Counted from the first letter of the stretch, positions 1 to 8,960 are shown. The stretch: DNA of 64,000 nucleotides from Pseudonocardia sp. SCN 73-27 (GCA_001725415.1 MEGH01000021.1:1-64000), one strand, 5' to 3'. Translations and numbers: made by a program. Notes: generated by a model not told the origin, from the sequence alone.

Positions 1-1
1 A

Positions 2-256
2 CGACGTCAGCATCAGGCAGGCCGGGGGAGGCGTCACCGACGACCGCACCTCGCGGCACACCGAGACGCCCTCGCCGTCGGGCAGCCGGACGTCGAGGAT
101 CGCGACGTCGGGCCGTACCGCCGGGATGCGTGCCAGCGCCTGCGCCGCGGTGGCGGCCTCCCCGACGATCTCGATGTCGTCCTCGGTGTCGAGGAGCTGG
201 GCGATGCCGCGTCGGACGATCTCGTGGTCGTCGAGCAGGAACACCGAGGTGACCAT
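2..256 (-). CDS. DevR/NarL-type response regulator, receiver domain, 3' part outside window
   Basis: The reverse strand reads MVTSVFLLDDHEIVRRG at its N-terminus, with the DD acidic pair, then PDVAILDVRLPDGEG with the phospho-acceptor Asp, followed by VCREVRS. This is the first 85 residues of a receiver domain of the NarL/LuxR (DevR-like) class; the rest, normally ending in a LuxR helix-turn-helix, lies beyond base 1. The ATG at 254-256 follows a GGGAGG-like ribosome site. No cognate kinase is visible. Membership of the DevR subgroup is inferred from the 'LLDDHEIVRRG' style of N-terminus only. Confidence 0.85.
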   Translation of the reverse strand, partial: MVTSVFLLDDHEIVRRGIAQLLDTEDDIEIVGEAATAAQALARIPAVRPDVAILDVRLPDGEGVSVCREVRSSVTPPPACLMLTS

Positions 257-535
257 CGACCCTCCCAGTCGAGCGTGGTGTCGCCCCTTCGCAGACCCGT
301 CGTGCGAAGTCCCCGCCGAGGGCCGATCCGTGCCGAGGGTCCGGGACGAGGTGACCGAAGGTCCCACGCGCACGGGCCCAGCGACCTCACCCCGTTCGGG
401 CGACCGTGGCGTGGACCGCGCCGCCGGAGACCGGGTGTCCGCCGCGACGCGAGGATCAGGACTTTCGTCCCTGGCCGGGTCATCGGGCTCGCCACAGCAT
501 CGTCCGGTCCCCGCAGTCACAGGTGAAGGAGCACG

Positions 536-742
536 ATGGGCAGTCGTTTCCACGATTCTACCGCCGACGCGATCCCGGGTGCAGTCCGTCGGCTGACCCT
601 CGAGTTCCCCGCCATGCCGCGGCCCGAGGTCGTCCAAGTCGTCCGTGCCAGCCGTTCGGACCTGGCAGGTGTGCCGACGGGGGCGGTTCCCGAGCTGCTC
701 GAACGGCTTGCGCGCGAGCGCCTCCTCATGCGCGCCGAATGA
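536..742 (+). CDS. small helical protein resembling the three-helix-bundle dimerisation family
   Basis: 68 residues. A good GAAGGAG ribosome site lies just before the ATG. The chain looks like three amphipathic helices (AVRRLTLEF, PEVVQVVRAS, VPELLERLARERL) with no membrane segment or signal peptide. The pattern resembles short actinobacterial proteins annotated as three-helix bundle dimerisation domain proteins, which often sit near DevR-type regulators; here a DevR-like gene lies just upstream and divergent. No catalytic motif is visible. The family match is from memory and uncertain, but the coding call is supported by the ribosome site and codon use. Confidence 0.55.
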   Translation: MGSRFHDSTADAIPGAVRRLTLEFPAMPRPEVVQVVRASRSDLAGVPTGAVPELLERLARERLLMRAE

Positions 743-882
743 GCTGACGCCCGCCGCGGGGCGGCCTTCTCATCCTCCTCGGGTGTGGGCGGAGTCCGAG
801 GTGTGCGCTACCCAGGACCGGCAGCGACGATCGGTGCCTCGCCAGTGGTCGGGCCTCGCCGTTTCGCGAAGGGAGCGGGTCG

Positions 883-1029
883 GTGGCATCTCTGTTCGAG
901 CGAGCCAAGAACTTCGTCAAGAGCCCCGAGGGGAAGAAGGTCACTCACGAGGTCAAGGAACAGGCCTCGAAACCGGAGAACCGTCGCAGGATCAAGAACC
1001 TCGGACAGCGCTTCATGAAGAAGCGGTAG
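883..1029 (+). CDS. 48-aa basic small protein
   Basis: GTG start preceded by GGGAGCGGG. The protein begins MASLFERAKNFVKSPEGKK and ends with the basic tail GQRFMKKR. It is very rich in Lys and Arg, without hydrophobic segments, and is probably a soluble helical protein. It resembles small conserved actinobacterial proteins of unknown role that start with 'FERAKxFxxSPxGKK'. It sits between a possible three-helix-bundle gene and a decayed phosphatase. Function unknown. Confidence 0.55.
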   Translation: MASLFERAKNFVKSPEGKKVTHEVKEQASKPENRRRIKNLGQRFMKKR

Positions 1030-1062
1030 CGCGTGGGGCGTCGACCCCCGCGGCGGCAGACC

Positions 1063-1530
1063 TCACGGCGCGAGCAGCCAGGTGATGGTGACCGTCGTGC
1101 CGCGCCGGCCGCGTTCGGTGTGCAGGCGGTCGGAGAGGCGTCGCATCAGCAGGCGTCCGCGGCACGAGATCGGCCGGGGTCGCCCACAGCTCGATGCGCA
1201 GCTCGGCGGGATCCGGGCCGGTCGCGGCGCGTCACCGTCGGTGTGGCGGACGTGGATCAGGGCGACGTCGTCGTCGTGGACGCCGTCGGTGAGCCGGGTG
1301 ATGAGCACGTCGCACCCGCCGTGGTGACGGGGCGCCGGAGCGACCGGACCGCGTCGTGGAGCCGTTCAAGGCCGAGGGTGACGTCGCGGGTCCGGCTCTC
1401 GACGAGCCCGTCGGTGTGGAGGAACAGCTCGTCGCCCCGCCCGAACCCGACCACGCCCTCGGAGAAGGTCGTGCCGATGCCGAGCGGCTGCGCCATGGCC
1501 TCACCGAACTCGGCCGGGTGATGATGTCGA
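1063..1530 (-). pseudogene. decayed SpoIIE/PP2C phosphatase with C-terminal ATPase domain
   Basis: Three reverse-strand reading frames each carry part of one protein. The first reads HHHPAEFGEAMAQPLGIGT, then GDELFLHTDGLVESR and LGLERLHDAV, typical of the second half of SpoIIE/PP2C phosphatases. The next frame continues LITRLTDGVHDDDVALIHVR, and the last reads RGRLLMRRLSDRLHTER then RGTTVTITWLL, typical of the end of a histidine-kinase-like ATPase. The joins near 1300 and 1170 need frameshifts, and the N-terminal half is missing. Actinobacteria use such proteins in anti-sigma-factor signalling. It is most likely nonfunctional. Confidence 0.7.
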
Positions 1531-1711
1531 GGCCGGCGACGCGGTCACTTCGGGCAGCATGCTGCGCGACAGACGTCGTCGCGCCTCCGGAACGGGGGTC
1601 TGCCCCCTCGGGAACGGGGGTGCACTCGATCGTCCGGCGAGCGTCCGAGCGGCAGAGTTCTCCTCATCAGGGACGCACCCCACAGCGACCCCCACCGAGA
1701 CGAGGCCCGCG

Positions 1712-1975
1712 ATGTTCAAGTCCCACTGCAGCACCAGCAAGCACCACGACGACTACAAGCACTGCGACGACGACTGGTCGTCCCACCACCGCAACGACTG
1801 GGACGACAAGTACACCCACTGCTGGGACAACGGCCGCTACGAGGACGACTACTGCGAGAAGTCGTCGTACAGCGAGTCGCACTGCCACGAGTCCTACGAC
1901 AAGGGCTGCCACGAGTCCTCCTACAGCGAGCACTCGTCCTCGTCGAGCTACTCCAGCCACCACGTCTACAGCTGA
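1712..1975 (+). CDS. 87-aa His/Cys/Asp/Tyr/Ser-rich protein, possible metal binder
   Basis: ATG start after a purine-rich GAGACGAGG. The 87-residue product contains about 13 His, 6 Cys and 3 Trp, with very many Asp, Tyr and Ser and almost no Leu, Ile, Val or Ala. Cys repeatedly sits next to or one residue from His (HC, KHC, SHCH, GCH). It has no signal peptide or membrane segment. The composition would suit binding of transition metals or a low-complexity assembly, but no family is recognised. A strong hairpin directly follows the stop. Codon third positions are strongly G/C, supporting real coding. Confidence 0.7.
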   Translation: MFKSHCSTSKHHDDYKHCDDDWSSHHRNDWDDKYTHCWDNGRYEDDYCEKSSYSESHCHESYDKGCHESSYSEHSSSSSYSSHHVYS

Positions 1976-1993
1976 CGACCCCACGTCGTCGAC

Positions 1994-2027
1994 GAGCGCC
2001 CCGGGACCGTTCGGTCCCGGGGCGCTC
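1994..2027 (+). terminator. strong hairpin after the His/Cys-rich gene
   Basis: A 15-bp perfect stem (1994-2008 pairs with 2013-2027) with a GTTC loop lies 18 bases after the stop codon. There is no clear U-tract, which is common in actinobacterial terminators. It probably ends transcription of the small gene upstream. Confidence 0.7.
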
Positions 2028-2030
2028 CTG

Positions 2031-2117
2031 CGTCGACGTGACTGGCGTCGACGTGACTGGCGTCGACGTGACTGGCGTCGACGTGACTGGCGTCGACGTG
2101 ACTGGCGTCGACGTGAC
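2031..2117. repeat. 15-bp tandem repeat, 5.8 copies
   Basis: Five exact copies of CGTCGACGTGACTGG followed by 12 bases of a sixth copy. Each unit contains the palindrome CGTCGACG. The array begins directly after the terminator hairpin, and no gene starts in it. The length is divisible by three, but reading frames through it show no recognisable protein. Confidence 0.95.
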
Positions 2118-2236
2118 CTGGGCCGGCTGACACCCTTCGGTCGGTGCAGCGCACCCGGCAGGTACCGGGTCGTCGTGGCGATGGAGCGGGCGCATCGATC
2201 TGCAGCCGTGAGGTGCCGGCCGTGCTGCGCCGGGGG

Positions 2237-2863
2237 TCAGCTGCTGATCGGAGTGCCCGCGAGATCGCCGGTCCGGCGGCCGCAGAGGGCCAGGGCGAGC
2301 TGGTGGGCGGGACCGCGGAGGGGGTCGCCGGAGCCCCAGGACCAGTCGAGGTCGGTCGCCTCGAGTCGGCGGCCGTCGACGGTGGTCCCGAAGTGGGAGT
2401 GCACGCCCCCGGCGGTGAGGTCGTCCAGCACGGTGGCGAGCGCGTGGTCCGTGACGGTTGCGGGGTGGCCGAGGGGGACCGCCGCGTCGAGTGTGTGGAT
2501 GACGGCGTGGTTCAGGGCTCCATGGCTCCCGCCTCGGGGCGGTACCCAGCGGTGCAGTATGCCGGACCGCAGATCGGCGACGAGCGTGGCTGCCGGGAGG
2601 TCGGCGTCGCGCGCCGCGAGACCGTCGGACAGGCGGCCGAAGTCGAACCCGTGTGCCTGCAGCTCGGCGACGAACTCGTCGGGCGTGTAGCGGGAGGGCA
2701 TCGTGATGTGTGCGACGACCTCCCGCACCCGCCAGCCCTCGCACAGCGAGTCCGTGTTCCAGGCCGTGTCGGTCTGCTGGTCGAGGAGCTCGGCCAGCGC
2801 GAGGTAGGTCGAGGCCGTGAGCGCCTGGACGTCGGTGTCGATTCCGTCATCGGTCTGGGGCAT
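2237..2863 (-). CDS. maleylpyruvate isomerase/DinB-like mycothiol-dependent family protein
   Basis: 208 residues. The N-terminal half (LALAELLDQQTDTAW, SLCEGWRVREVVAHITMPSR) is typical of the MDMPI/DinB-like four-helix fold: a W-x-V-R-E-V-V-A-H motif supplies one metal-binding His, with further His at HGFDFGRL and the later segment NHAVIHTLD. Family members bind a divalent metal and often use mycothiol as cofactor; the substrate here cannot be told. The start overlaps the end of the AHSA1-type gene by 17 bases, so it is the third gene of an ArsR-led operon. Confidence 0.8.
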   Translation of the reverse strand: MPQTDDGIDTDVQALTASTYLALAELLDQQTDTAWNTDSLCEGWRVREVVAHITMPSRYTPDEFVAELQAHGFDFGRLSDGLAARDADLPAATLVADLRSGILHRWVPPRGGSHGALNHAVIHTLDAAVPLGHPATVTDHALATVLDDLTAGGVHSHFGTTVDGRRLEATDLDWSWGSGDPLRGPAHQLALALCGRRTGDLAGTPISS

Positions 2864-3326
2864 CGTGGTCGTCCTTCGTCGATCGGAGGTGCGCGAGGTA
2901 GTCGTCGAACCGGTCGAGCGCGGTGAGGAAGCCAGCCCGGGCCCGGGCCGTCATGCCGGCCTCGGGCACGTCGAGCTGGTGGACGTGCACGTGGGTGCGG
3001 TGCTCGTCGAGGGCGGTGAGACGAATGGTGATGTGCATGCCGCTCTCGATCTCGGTCCAGGCCAGTGTCTCCGGGGCGTCGACCACGTCGAAGACCGCGC
3101 GGGACCGGTAGCCGGTGCCGTCGGTGGCGTTGACCATCACCGTCTCGAGGACGCCGCCGGGGCGAGGGTCGACGGTGATGGTCTCGAGTGGGGTGCTGGT
3201 GCCCGTCGGTCCCCAGAAGTGGGCGAGGTGGGCGGGGTCGGTGAGGCACTGGAAGAGCAGGTCGCGGGGCGCGTCGAAGACGCGTTCGATGTGGAGCTCG
3301 CGCCGGGTGGGCGCCGGTTCAGTCAT
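2847..3326 (-). CDS. SRPBCC/AHSA1 domain protein
   Basis: 159 residues covering one START-like AHSA1 domain: RELHIERVFDAPRDLLF, the DPAHLAHFWGP segment, PRPGGVLETVMVN and the final amphipathic helix. Such proteins bind hydrophobic ligands in a helix-grip cavity and are very often encoded beside an ArsR regulator, as here. It overlaps the ArsR gene by 8 bases upstream and the DinB-like gene by 17 bases downstream, implying translational coupling. The ligand is unknown. Confidence 0.88.
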   Translation of the reverse strand: MTEPAPTRRELHIERVFDAPRDLLFQCLTDPAHLAHFWGPTGTSTPLETITVDPRPGGVLETVMVNATDGTGYRSRAVFDVVDAPETLAWTEIESGMHITIRLTALDEHRTHVHVHQLDVPEAGMTARARAGFLTALDRFDDYLAHLRSTKDDHDAPDR

Positions 3327-3690
3327 CGGTGCGGTCGTGCTGCTCGGCCTCGGTCGCCCTGAGCGCGGCGAGATGCTCGTCGAGTCGGTCGAAACGGTCG
3401 TTCCAGACCCTGCGTTGTTCGGTCATCCAGCCGATGGTCGACTCGAGTGCGCCGACCTCGAGGTGGCAGGGTCTGAACTGGGCGCGCCGGCTGCGGGTGA
3501 TCAGGCCGCTGGCCTCGAGGACCTTGATGTGCTTGGAGACGGCCGGTTGCGTCATGTCGAACGGCGCGGCGAGCTCGGTGACGGTGGCGTCGCCTGCCGC
3601 CAGTCGCTCGACGATCGCCCGTCGGGTCGGGTCCGCGAGTGCGGCGAAGATCGCGTCGAACCGTGCGCTGCCGAGGGTTGCAGTGCTCAA
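3319..3690 (-). CDS. ArsR/SmtB-family transcriptional regulator
   Basis: 123 residues. A winged helix-turn-helix spans about residues 10-85: FAALADPTRRAIVERLAAGD, VTELAAPFDMTQPAVSKHIKVLEASGLI. It lacks the metal-binding Cys motif (ELCVCDL) of metal-sensing ArsR proteins, as usual for members that pair with AHSA1 genes. It leads the operon ArsR-AHSA1-DinB-like. A 10-bp palindrome in the promoter about 66 bases upstream is a likely self-binding site, so autoregulation is inferred. Confidence 0.9.
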   Translation of the reverse strand: MSTATLGSARFDAIFAALADPTRRAIVERLAAGDATVTELAAPFDMTQPAVSKHIKVLEASGLITRSRRAQFRPCHLEVGALESTIGWMTEQRRVWNDRFDRLDEHLAALRATEAEQHDRTDD

Positions 3691-3749
3691 CCGAGGCCTC
3701 CGTCCCTGTGTCCGCCGACGTGCTCGTTCGGCTCGTGAACTGGACAGTA

Positions 3750-3772
3750 CCGATCAGTTATATAACCGTCAA
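3750..3772 (-). promoter_or_regulatory. candidate ArsR operator/promoter
   Basis: GTTATATAAC (3757-3766) is a perfect 10-bp palindrome in an AT-rich patch, unusual for this GC-rich region. It overlaps a plausible -10 region for the reverse-strand ArsR operon. Placement directly upstream of the regulator suggests an autoregulatory operator. Confidence 0.5.
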
Positions 3773-3825
3773 GGAACATCTAGGCCGCCTCGGCCACGGC
3801 CGCCAGGCGATGACGTCGGCTCCCT

Positions 3826-4375
3826 CGGCGTCGGGCTCGGGGACGACGTGTTCGGCGAGGAGTGGTCCCGCCTCGGGGAGGAGACCGACCCGCGGGCCCG
3901 GGCGGTCCTTCTCGACGCGGCTCTCGACGTACTCACGGGAGCGTGGTCGGGGGAGCCCGTCCGTGCCCCTGGTGTCGACCGGGTCCGGTTCCTGCCCCGT
4001 CCGGTCCAGGACCCGGTGCCCGTGTGGGTCGCGGGCTTCCCCGGCAGGACCGCCCCGCTGCGCCGCGCCGCGCGGTTCCAGGGCTTCGTGCCGGTGAACC
4101 TCACCGACCCCGACCAGGTGGCGGAGATCGCCGAGGCCCTGCCGCACGGTCACGACATCGCCGTCGCCCTCGAGCCGGACGTCGATCCGTCGCCCTACGC
4201 CGCGGCCGGGGCCACCTGGTGGCTGCTCGAGCTCGGCCCCGGAACCTCGGGAGCCGACGCTCGGGCGCTGATCCACCGGGGCGGCGCCGGGACCTCCGAC
4301 CCCGGACCTGGCACGCCCGCCGAGGAACCCGACGTGCCCGGCGCCGGGTCAGTCGGCCGGGACGCGCGCCGCTGA
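3826..4375 (+). pseudogene. N-terminally truncated luciferase-like (LLM) flavin monooxygenase
   Basis: The forward frame reads GVGLGDDVFGEEWSRLGE, RARAVLLDAALDVLTGAWSG and RFLPRPVQDPVPVWVAG, then RRAARFQGFVPVNL. These are typical of the central and C-terminal parts of LLM-class F420- or FMN-dependent monooxygenases. The N-terminal roughly 100 residues (first barrel strands and cofactor site) are absent: the match begins abruptly near 3826 downstream of the ArsR promoter, with no start codon or ribosome site. Its tail overlaps the 3' end of the convergent glutamate dehydrogenase gene. It is a likely relic. Confidence 0.65.
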
Positions 4376-7300
4376 CCGTTCCGAGAGCGTGAAGTAGAGC
4401 CCTGCGATCTGCTCGATCGGCAGCTGCTGGGCGGGTGCGGCGACCTCGACGACGTCGAGCAGGCCGTGCGCCGCGGCCAGCGCCGCCACCCGGTCGGCCA
4501 GCGCGGCCGGGACGCCCTGGCCGGCGAGGGCGGCGGCGCGGTGCGCCATCGCGGTGGACTCGGTACCCCGCAGCAGCGACCCCAGGTCCGGCAGCAGGCG
4601 GTGGACCGGGCCGGCGAACCGCTCGATCTCGGCCGGGACGTCGAGCGGGCGCGGCCGGTAGGCGAGCAGCCAGCGTGCGGCGACGTCGACGAGCCGCCGC
4701 GTCGCGACCGCGATCGCGTCCGCCGCGGCGGTCGGCACCGTCCCCGGGAGCGCGGCGACCCGCGCCCACAGCGCCGGCAGGTCGAACACGGTGACCGCGA
4801 CGCGGAACGCGCGCACGGCGTCGTCGGCGCCCACGCCGGTGTCCTCGCCCAGCCGGTGGACGAACGTGATCCCGGCCCGGTCGACCACTTCGTTGACCAG
4901 CATCGTCGTGACGATCTCTCGACGCAGCGGATGGGCGGCGACGGCGGCGGGGAAGCGTTCGCGCAGCGCGCGGGGGAAGTAGCCGGGCAGCCGGTCGGCG
5001 AACTCGGGCCGCTCGGGCAGGTCGGTCCGCAGGACGGCCGCCTTGATGTCGAGCTTCGTGTGCGCGAGCAGCACCGCGAGCTCGGGCGACGCGAGCCCGT
5101 GGCCGACAGCGACCAGCTCGTCGATCTCCGCGGGGTGGGGGAGTACCTCGAGGTCACGGTCGAGCCCGGTGCGGGCGGCGAGGCCGTCGATCATCCGGGC
5201 GTGCACCGGGAGGGTCTCGACGGCCCGGGTCCGGGCGACGCCGAGGGCGGCGTTCTGGTCGATGTTGTCGGCCAGCACCAGCTCGGCGACCTCGTCGGTC
5301 ATCTCCGCCAGCAGGGCGTCGCGCCCCGTCCGGTCGAGCTCTCCGGCCGTCACCAGCCGGTCCAGCAGGATCTTGATGTTGACCTCGTGGTCGGAGCAGT
5401 CCACCCCGGCCGAGTTGTCGATCGCGTCGGTGTTGATCCGCCCGCCCGCGCGTGCGAACTCGATCCGGCCCCGCTGGGTCAGCCCCAGGTTGCCGCCCTC
5501 GCCGACCACCCGCACCCGCAGCGCCCGACCGTCGACCCGGACCGAGTCGTTCGCCTTGTCCCCGGCCTCGCCGTGGCTCTCGGTCGCGGCCTTGACGTAG
5601 GTGCCGATCCCGCCGTTCCACAACAGGTCCACCGGCGCCAGCAGGATCGCCCTGACGAGCTCCGGCGGGCTCAGCTGCTCGACGTCCGGGGCCAGGCCGA
5701 GGGCCGTGCGCAGCTGCGGGCCGACAGGGACCGACTTGGCGGTGCGTGACCACACCCCGCCGCCCGGGCTGATCGCCGACCGGTCGTAGTCGTCCCACGA
5801 CGAGCGCGGCAATGCGAACAACCGGGCCCGCTCCGCCCACCCCGCCGCCGGATCGGGATCCGGGTCCACGAACACGTGCCGATGGTCGAACGCCGCCACC
5901 AACCGGATGTGCGGGGACAACAGCATCCCGTTGCCGAACACGTCCCCGGACATGTCCCCGATCCCGACCGCGGTGAAGTCCTGCGACTGCGTGTCCACCC
6001 CCAGCTCGCGGAAGTGGCGTCTGACCGACTCCCACGCGCCGCGCGCGGTGATGCCCATGGCCTTGTGGTCGTAGCCCACCGAGCCGCCGGAGGCGAACGC
6101 GTCGCCGAGCCAGAACCCGTAGCGCGCGGCCACCTCGTTGGCCACGTCGGAGAACCGGGCCGTGCCCTTGTCCGCGGCCACCACCAGGTAGGAGTCGTCC
6201 GCGTCGTGACGCACCACGTCCGGCGGCGCCACCGTCGCCCCGTTCACCCGGTTGTCGGTCACGTCCAGCAGCGCCGCGATGAAGATTCGATAGCAGGCCT
6301 CGACCTCTGCCGGGTCCGGCGCCGGCGCGGCCACCACGAACCCGCCCTTGGCCCCCACCGGCACGATCACCGCGTTCTTGACCATCTGTGCCTTGACCAG
6401 GCCCAGGATCTCGGTCCGGTAGTCCTGTGGACGGTCGGACCAGCGCAACCCGCCCCGGGCGACGGGCCCGAACCGCAGGTGCACCCCCTCCACCCGTGGC
6501 GAGTACACGAAGATCTCGAACCGCGGTCGCGGCGACGGCATGTCCGGCACCGCTCCCGGATCGATCTTGAACGAGAAGTACGGCCGGTCCCGGAACCAGT
6601 TCGTCCGCACGGTCGCCACGACCATCGACAGGTGCCCGCGCAGGATCCGGTCGGCGTCGAGGCTGGTGACCTCGTCGATCAGGGCCCTGGCGGTGACGAG
6701 CGCCTCGGCACAGCGCTGCTCCCGGACGTCGGCCGGCGGCGCCGGATCGAACCGGGCCCGGAACAGCGCGACCAGCGCCCGTGCCGCGTCCGGGTGCGCG
6801 AGCAGGATGTCGGCGACGTACCGCCGCCCGAACGGCCCGCCGAGCTGGGACGAGTAGCGCGCGTAGGCGCGCAGCACCGCGACCTCGCGCCACCCGAGAC
6901 CGGCGTGCAGCACCAGGGCGTTGAAACGGTCGGTCTCCGCAGCCCCCGACCAGGCCGCGCGGAACGCCGCACAGAACCGGTCGCGGGCCGCCTGTCCGCC
7001 GCGGCCCGACAGGACGAGCCGGGTCGCGGCGTCGACCGTGAGCCCGAAGTCGTAGAGCCGGCAGTCGACCCCGTCGGGCCGGACGATCTCGTAGGAGCGT
7101 TCGTCGAGGACGTCGACGCCGAGACTCTGCAGGACCGGCAGCACCGCCGACAGCGACACCGGGGCACCGGCCGCGACGAGCCGGAAGTGCAGGTCGTCGG
7201 GCTCGCCCGCCAGCTCCAGGTGCGGGTCGGCGCCCAGGTCGCGCACGCGACGCAGGTCCGCGACCGCGCGCACCGGGTCGACGTCGTCGCGGTAGCCCTG

Positions 7301-8776
7301 AGGCAGCCCCGGCAGGTACTCCGCGATCTGCTCGGCGTCCCTCCCGGCCGCGTCGATGACCCAGTCGTCCCAGGTCAGGATCGCCGCGGCGAGCCGGGCG
7401 CGCAGTCGTTCCGGGTCCGGTGGTGGCGCGGCCGCGCCGACGTGGACGGTGAAGTGGACCTGCACCGGCCCCGTCTCCCCGACGGTGACGATGTGGTCGA
7501 CCCGCCAGCCGTCGAGCTCGCGCAGCAGCACCCGCCCCATCGCCGAGCGCGCCTGCGGCGAGTAGCGGTCATGGGGGAGGTGCACCAGGCAGGACAGGAA
7601 GCGCCCGTAGGGCTCCGCGTGCACCGTCAGCAGCAGCCGCCGGTCGTGGGCCAGGCTCAGCACGCCGACGGCCGTCTCGTGCAGGGTCTGCTCGCTCGTC
7701 CAGAACAGCTCCTCACGCGGGCAGCGCGACAGCACGTCGAGCAGCTGCTGGCCGCTCCAGGACTCGACCGGCACCTCGGCCCGATGGATCGCAGCGCGCA
7801 CCCGCCGCTCGACGACCGGGATGTCCAGGACGTGTTCGTGCAGGGCGGCGGTCGTGAACAGCCCGAGGAACCGGTGCCCCCCGACGGTGCGGCCGCGGTC
7901 GTCGACGATCCCGATCACGACGTCGTAGGGGTGCTCGGGGCGCAGCACCCGGCTCGGAGCGTCGGCGCGGGTGACCACGACCAGCGGCCGCTCGCCGATC
8001 ACGTCCGGGAGGCTGTCGGGAGTCCCGTCGTGGCGCAACACCCCCAGCCCCGACCCGGGCACGGCCCGCAGCGTCGCGTCGACGGCCTCGTAGCAGCGAT
8101 AGCCGAGGAAGTCGAAGTGACCGTCGGCGAGCCAGCGCAGCAGCCGTGCCGCGTCGTCGCGCTCGGGCGTGGCGCGCGACCCGGAGAGCTCGGCGGCCAA
8201 CGCGGACACCGTGCCGGTGAGTCGGGTGGCGTCGGCGGCGACGTCGTGCACCGCCGCGAGCACCTCGTCGAGCTCGGTTCCGAGGTCCTCGCCCTCGTCG
8301 GATGCCGCCGGGTCGAGCTCGAGCCGCATCCACGCCTCGACGAGGGCGCCGGCCGGTGGGTCGGCCGGGTCGGCGGCGGCGTCGACGTCGCGCAGTCGCC
8401 CGTCGGGGTCACGGCGCACCACCACCATCGCGTGCACGACGTGGTGCACCTGCCGGCCGACCCGACCGATCCCGGCGAGCACCGACGGCACCAGCGCAGC
8501 GGTCTCGTCGGTGACCAGGTCGACGACGGTCGAGACGCTCGCAGCGTCGTCGGTGTCCCCGTCGATGTCGACGACCGAGCTTCCCGGGGTGCGGCGGCCG
8601 GCCAGCCGGAGGTGCGCGCGAGCGGCGGCGTCGAGCGAGCCGGCGGGATCGTCGAAGCCGACGACGGCAGCCGCGGCGTGGCGGGCGTAGAGCCGGCGCA
8701 GTTCCTCGGGCAGCGGGCTCGCCGCCGGATCCGCGGGAGCGTCCTCGGCCGGCGCGTCCTCGGTTGCTCGGCTCAT
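4349..8776 (-). CDS. gdh: NAD-specific glutamate dehydrogenase, large (Bac_GDH) type
   Basis: 1475 residues. It oxidatively deaminates glutamate to 2-oxoglutarate with NAD. The N-terminal half holds ACT-like regulatory regions; the catalytic core starts near residue 690. Recognisable motifs: SPRVEGVHLRFGPVARGG then LRWSDRPQDYRTEILGL, VPVGAKGGFVV with the catalytic Lys, GDMSGDVFGNGML in the nucleotide domain, and LLWNGGIGTYVKA. Mycobacterial homologues are about 1,600 residues, so this copy is somewhat short. An acidic, Ala/Pro-rich tail precedes the first helix at the N-terminus. It is monocistronic, facing a convergent relic, with the SGNH gene divergent. Confidence 0.95.
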   Translation of the reverse strand: MSRATEDAPAEDAPADPAASPLPEELRRLYARHAAAAVVGFDDPAGSLDAAARAHLRLAGRRTPGSSVVDIDGDTDDAASVSTVVDLVTDETAALVPSVLAGIGRVGRQVHHVVHAMVVVRRDPDGRLRDVDAAADPADPPAGALVEAWMRLELDPAASDEGEDLGTELDEVLAAVHDVAADATRLTGTVSALAAELSGSRATPERDDAARLLRWLADGHFDFLGYRCYEAVDATLRAVPGSGLGVLRHDGTPDSLPDVIGERPLVVVTRADAPSRVLRPEHPYDVVIGIVDDRGRTVGGHRFLGLFTTAALHEHVLDIPVVERRVRAAIHRAEVPVESWSGQQLLDVLSRCPREELFWTSEQTLHETAVGVLSLAHDRRLLLTVHAEPYGRFLSCLVHLPHDRYSPQARSAMGRVLLRELDGWRVDHIVTVGETGPVQVHFTVHVGAAAPPPDPERLRARLAAAILTWDDWVIDAAGRDAEQIAEYLPGLPQGYRDDVDPVRAVADLRRVRDLGADPHLELAGEPDDLHFRLVAAGAPVSLSAVLPVLQSLGVDVLDERSYEIVRPDGVDCRLYDFGLTVDAATRLVLSGRGGQAARDRFCAAFRAAWSGAAETDRFNALVLHAGLGWREVAVLRAYARYSSQLGGPFGRRYVADILLAHPDAARALVALFRARFDPAPPADVREQRCAEALVTARALIDEVTSLDADRILRGHLSMVVATVRTNWFRDRPYFSFKIDPGAVPDMPSPRPRFEIFVYSPRVEGVHLRFGPVARGGLRWSDRPQDYRTEILGLVKAQMVKNAVIVPVGAKGGFVVAAPAPDPAEVEACYRIFIAALLDVTDNRVNGATVAPPDVVRHDADDSYLVVAADKGTARFSDVANEVAARYGFWLGDAFASGGSVGYDHKAMGITARGAWESVRRHFRELGVDTQSQDFTAVGIGDMSGDVFGNGMLLSPHIRLVAAFDHRHVFVDPDPDPAAGWAERARLFALPRSSWDDYDRSAISPGGGVWSRTAKSVPVGPQLRTALGLAPDVEQLSPPELVRAILLAPVDLLWNGGIGTYVKAATESHGEAGDKANDSVRVDGRALRVRVVGEGGNLGLTQRGRIEFARAGGRINTDAIDNSAGVDCSDHEVNIKILLDRLVTAGELDRTGRDALLAEMTDEVAELVLADNIDQNAALGVARTRAVETLPVHARMIDGLAARTGLDRDLEVLPHPAEIDELVAVGHGLASPELAVLLAHTKLDIKAAVLRTDLPERPEFADRLPGYFPRALRERFPAAVAAHPLRREIVTTMLVNEVVDRAGITFVHRLGEDTGVGADDAVRAFRVAVTVFDLPALWARVAALPGTVPTAAADAIAVATRRLVDVAARWLLAYRPRPLDVPAEIERFAGPVHRLLPDLGSLLRGTESTAMAHRAAALAGQGVPAALADRVAALAAAHGLLDVVEVAAPAQQLPIEQIAGLYFTLSERSAARVPAD

Positions 8777-8960
8777 CAGCCACCCCCACCTGCGACGACG
8801 GGGCCGCTCACCTTAGCGGGGATCGGGGCGGCGGGCGAGGGTCGCGGTCAGGCCCCGGCGAACGCGGCCTCACCGGGGGAGCCGGCAGGCCGACCGACGC
8901 GAGCCGAGCCGTCCCTTTGGCAGGATCGGGCGACGGCTGTAGGGAGTGGAGGGACCAGCG

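Noticed and set aside
34..495. 153-codon reverse frame near the left edge
   Set aside because: The response regulator lies in a different frame with receiver motifs; this frame is Arg/Ser/Pro-rich.
2031..2117. 15-bp repeats as a CRISPR array
   Set aside because: Units are directly adjacent with no spacers, and no cas genes are nearby.
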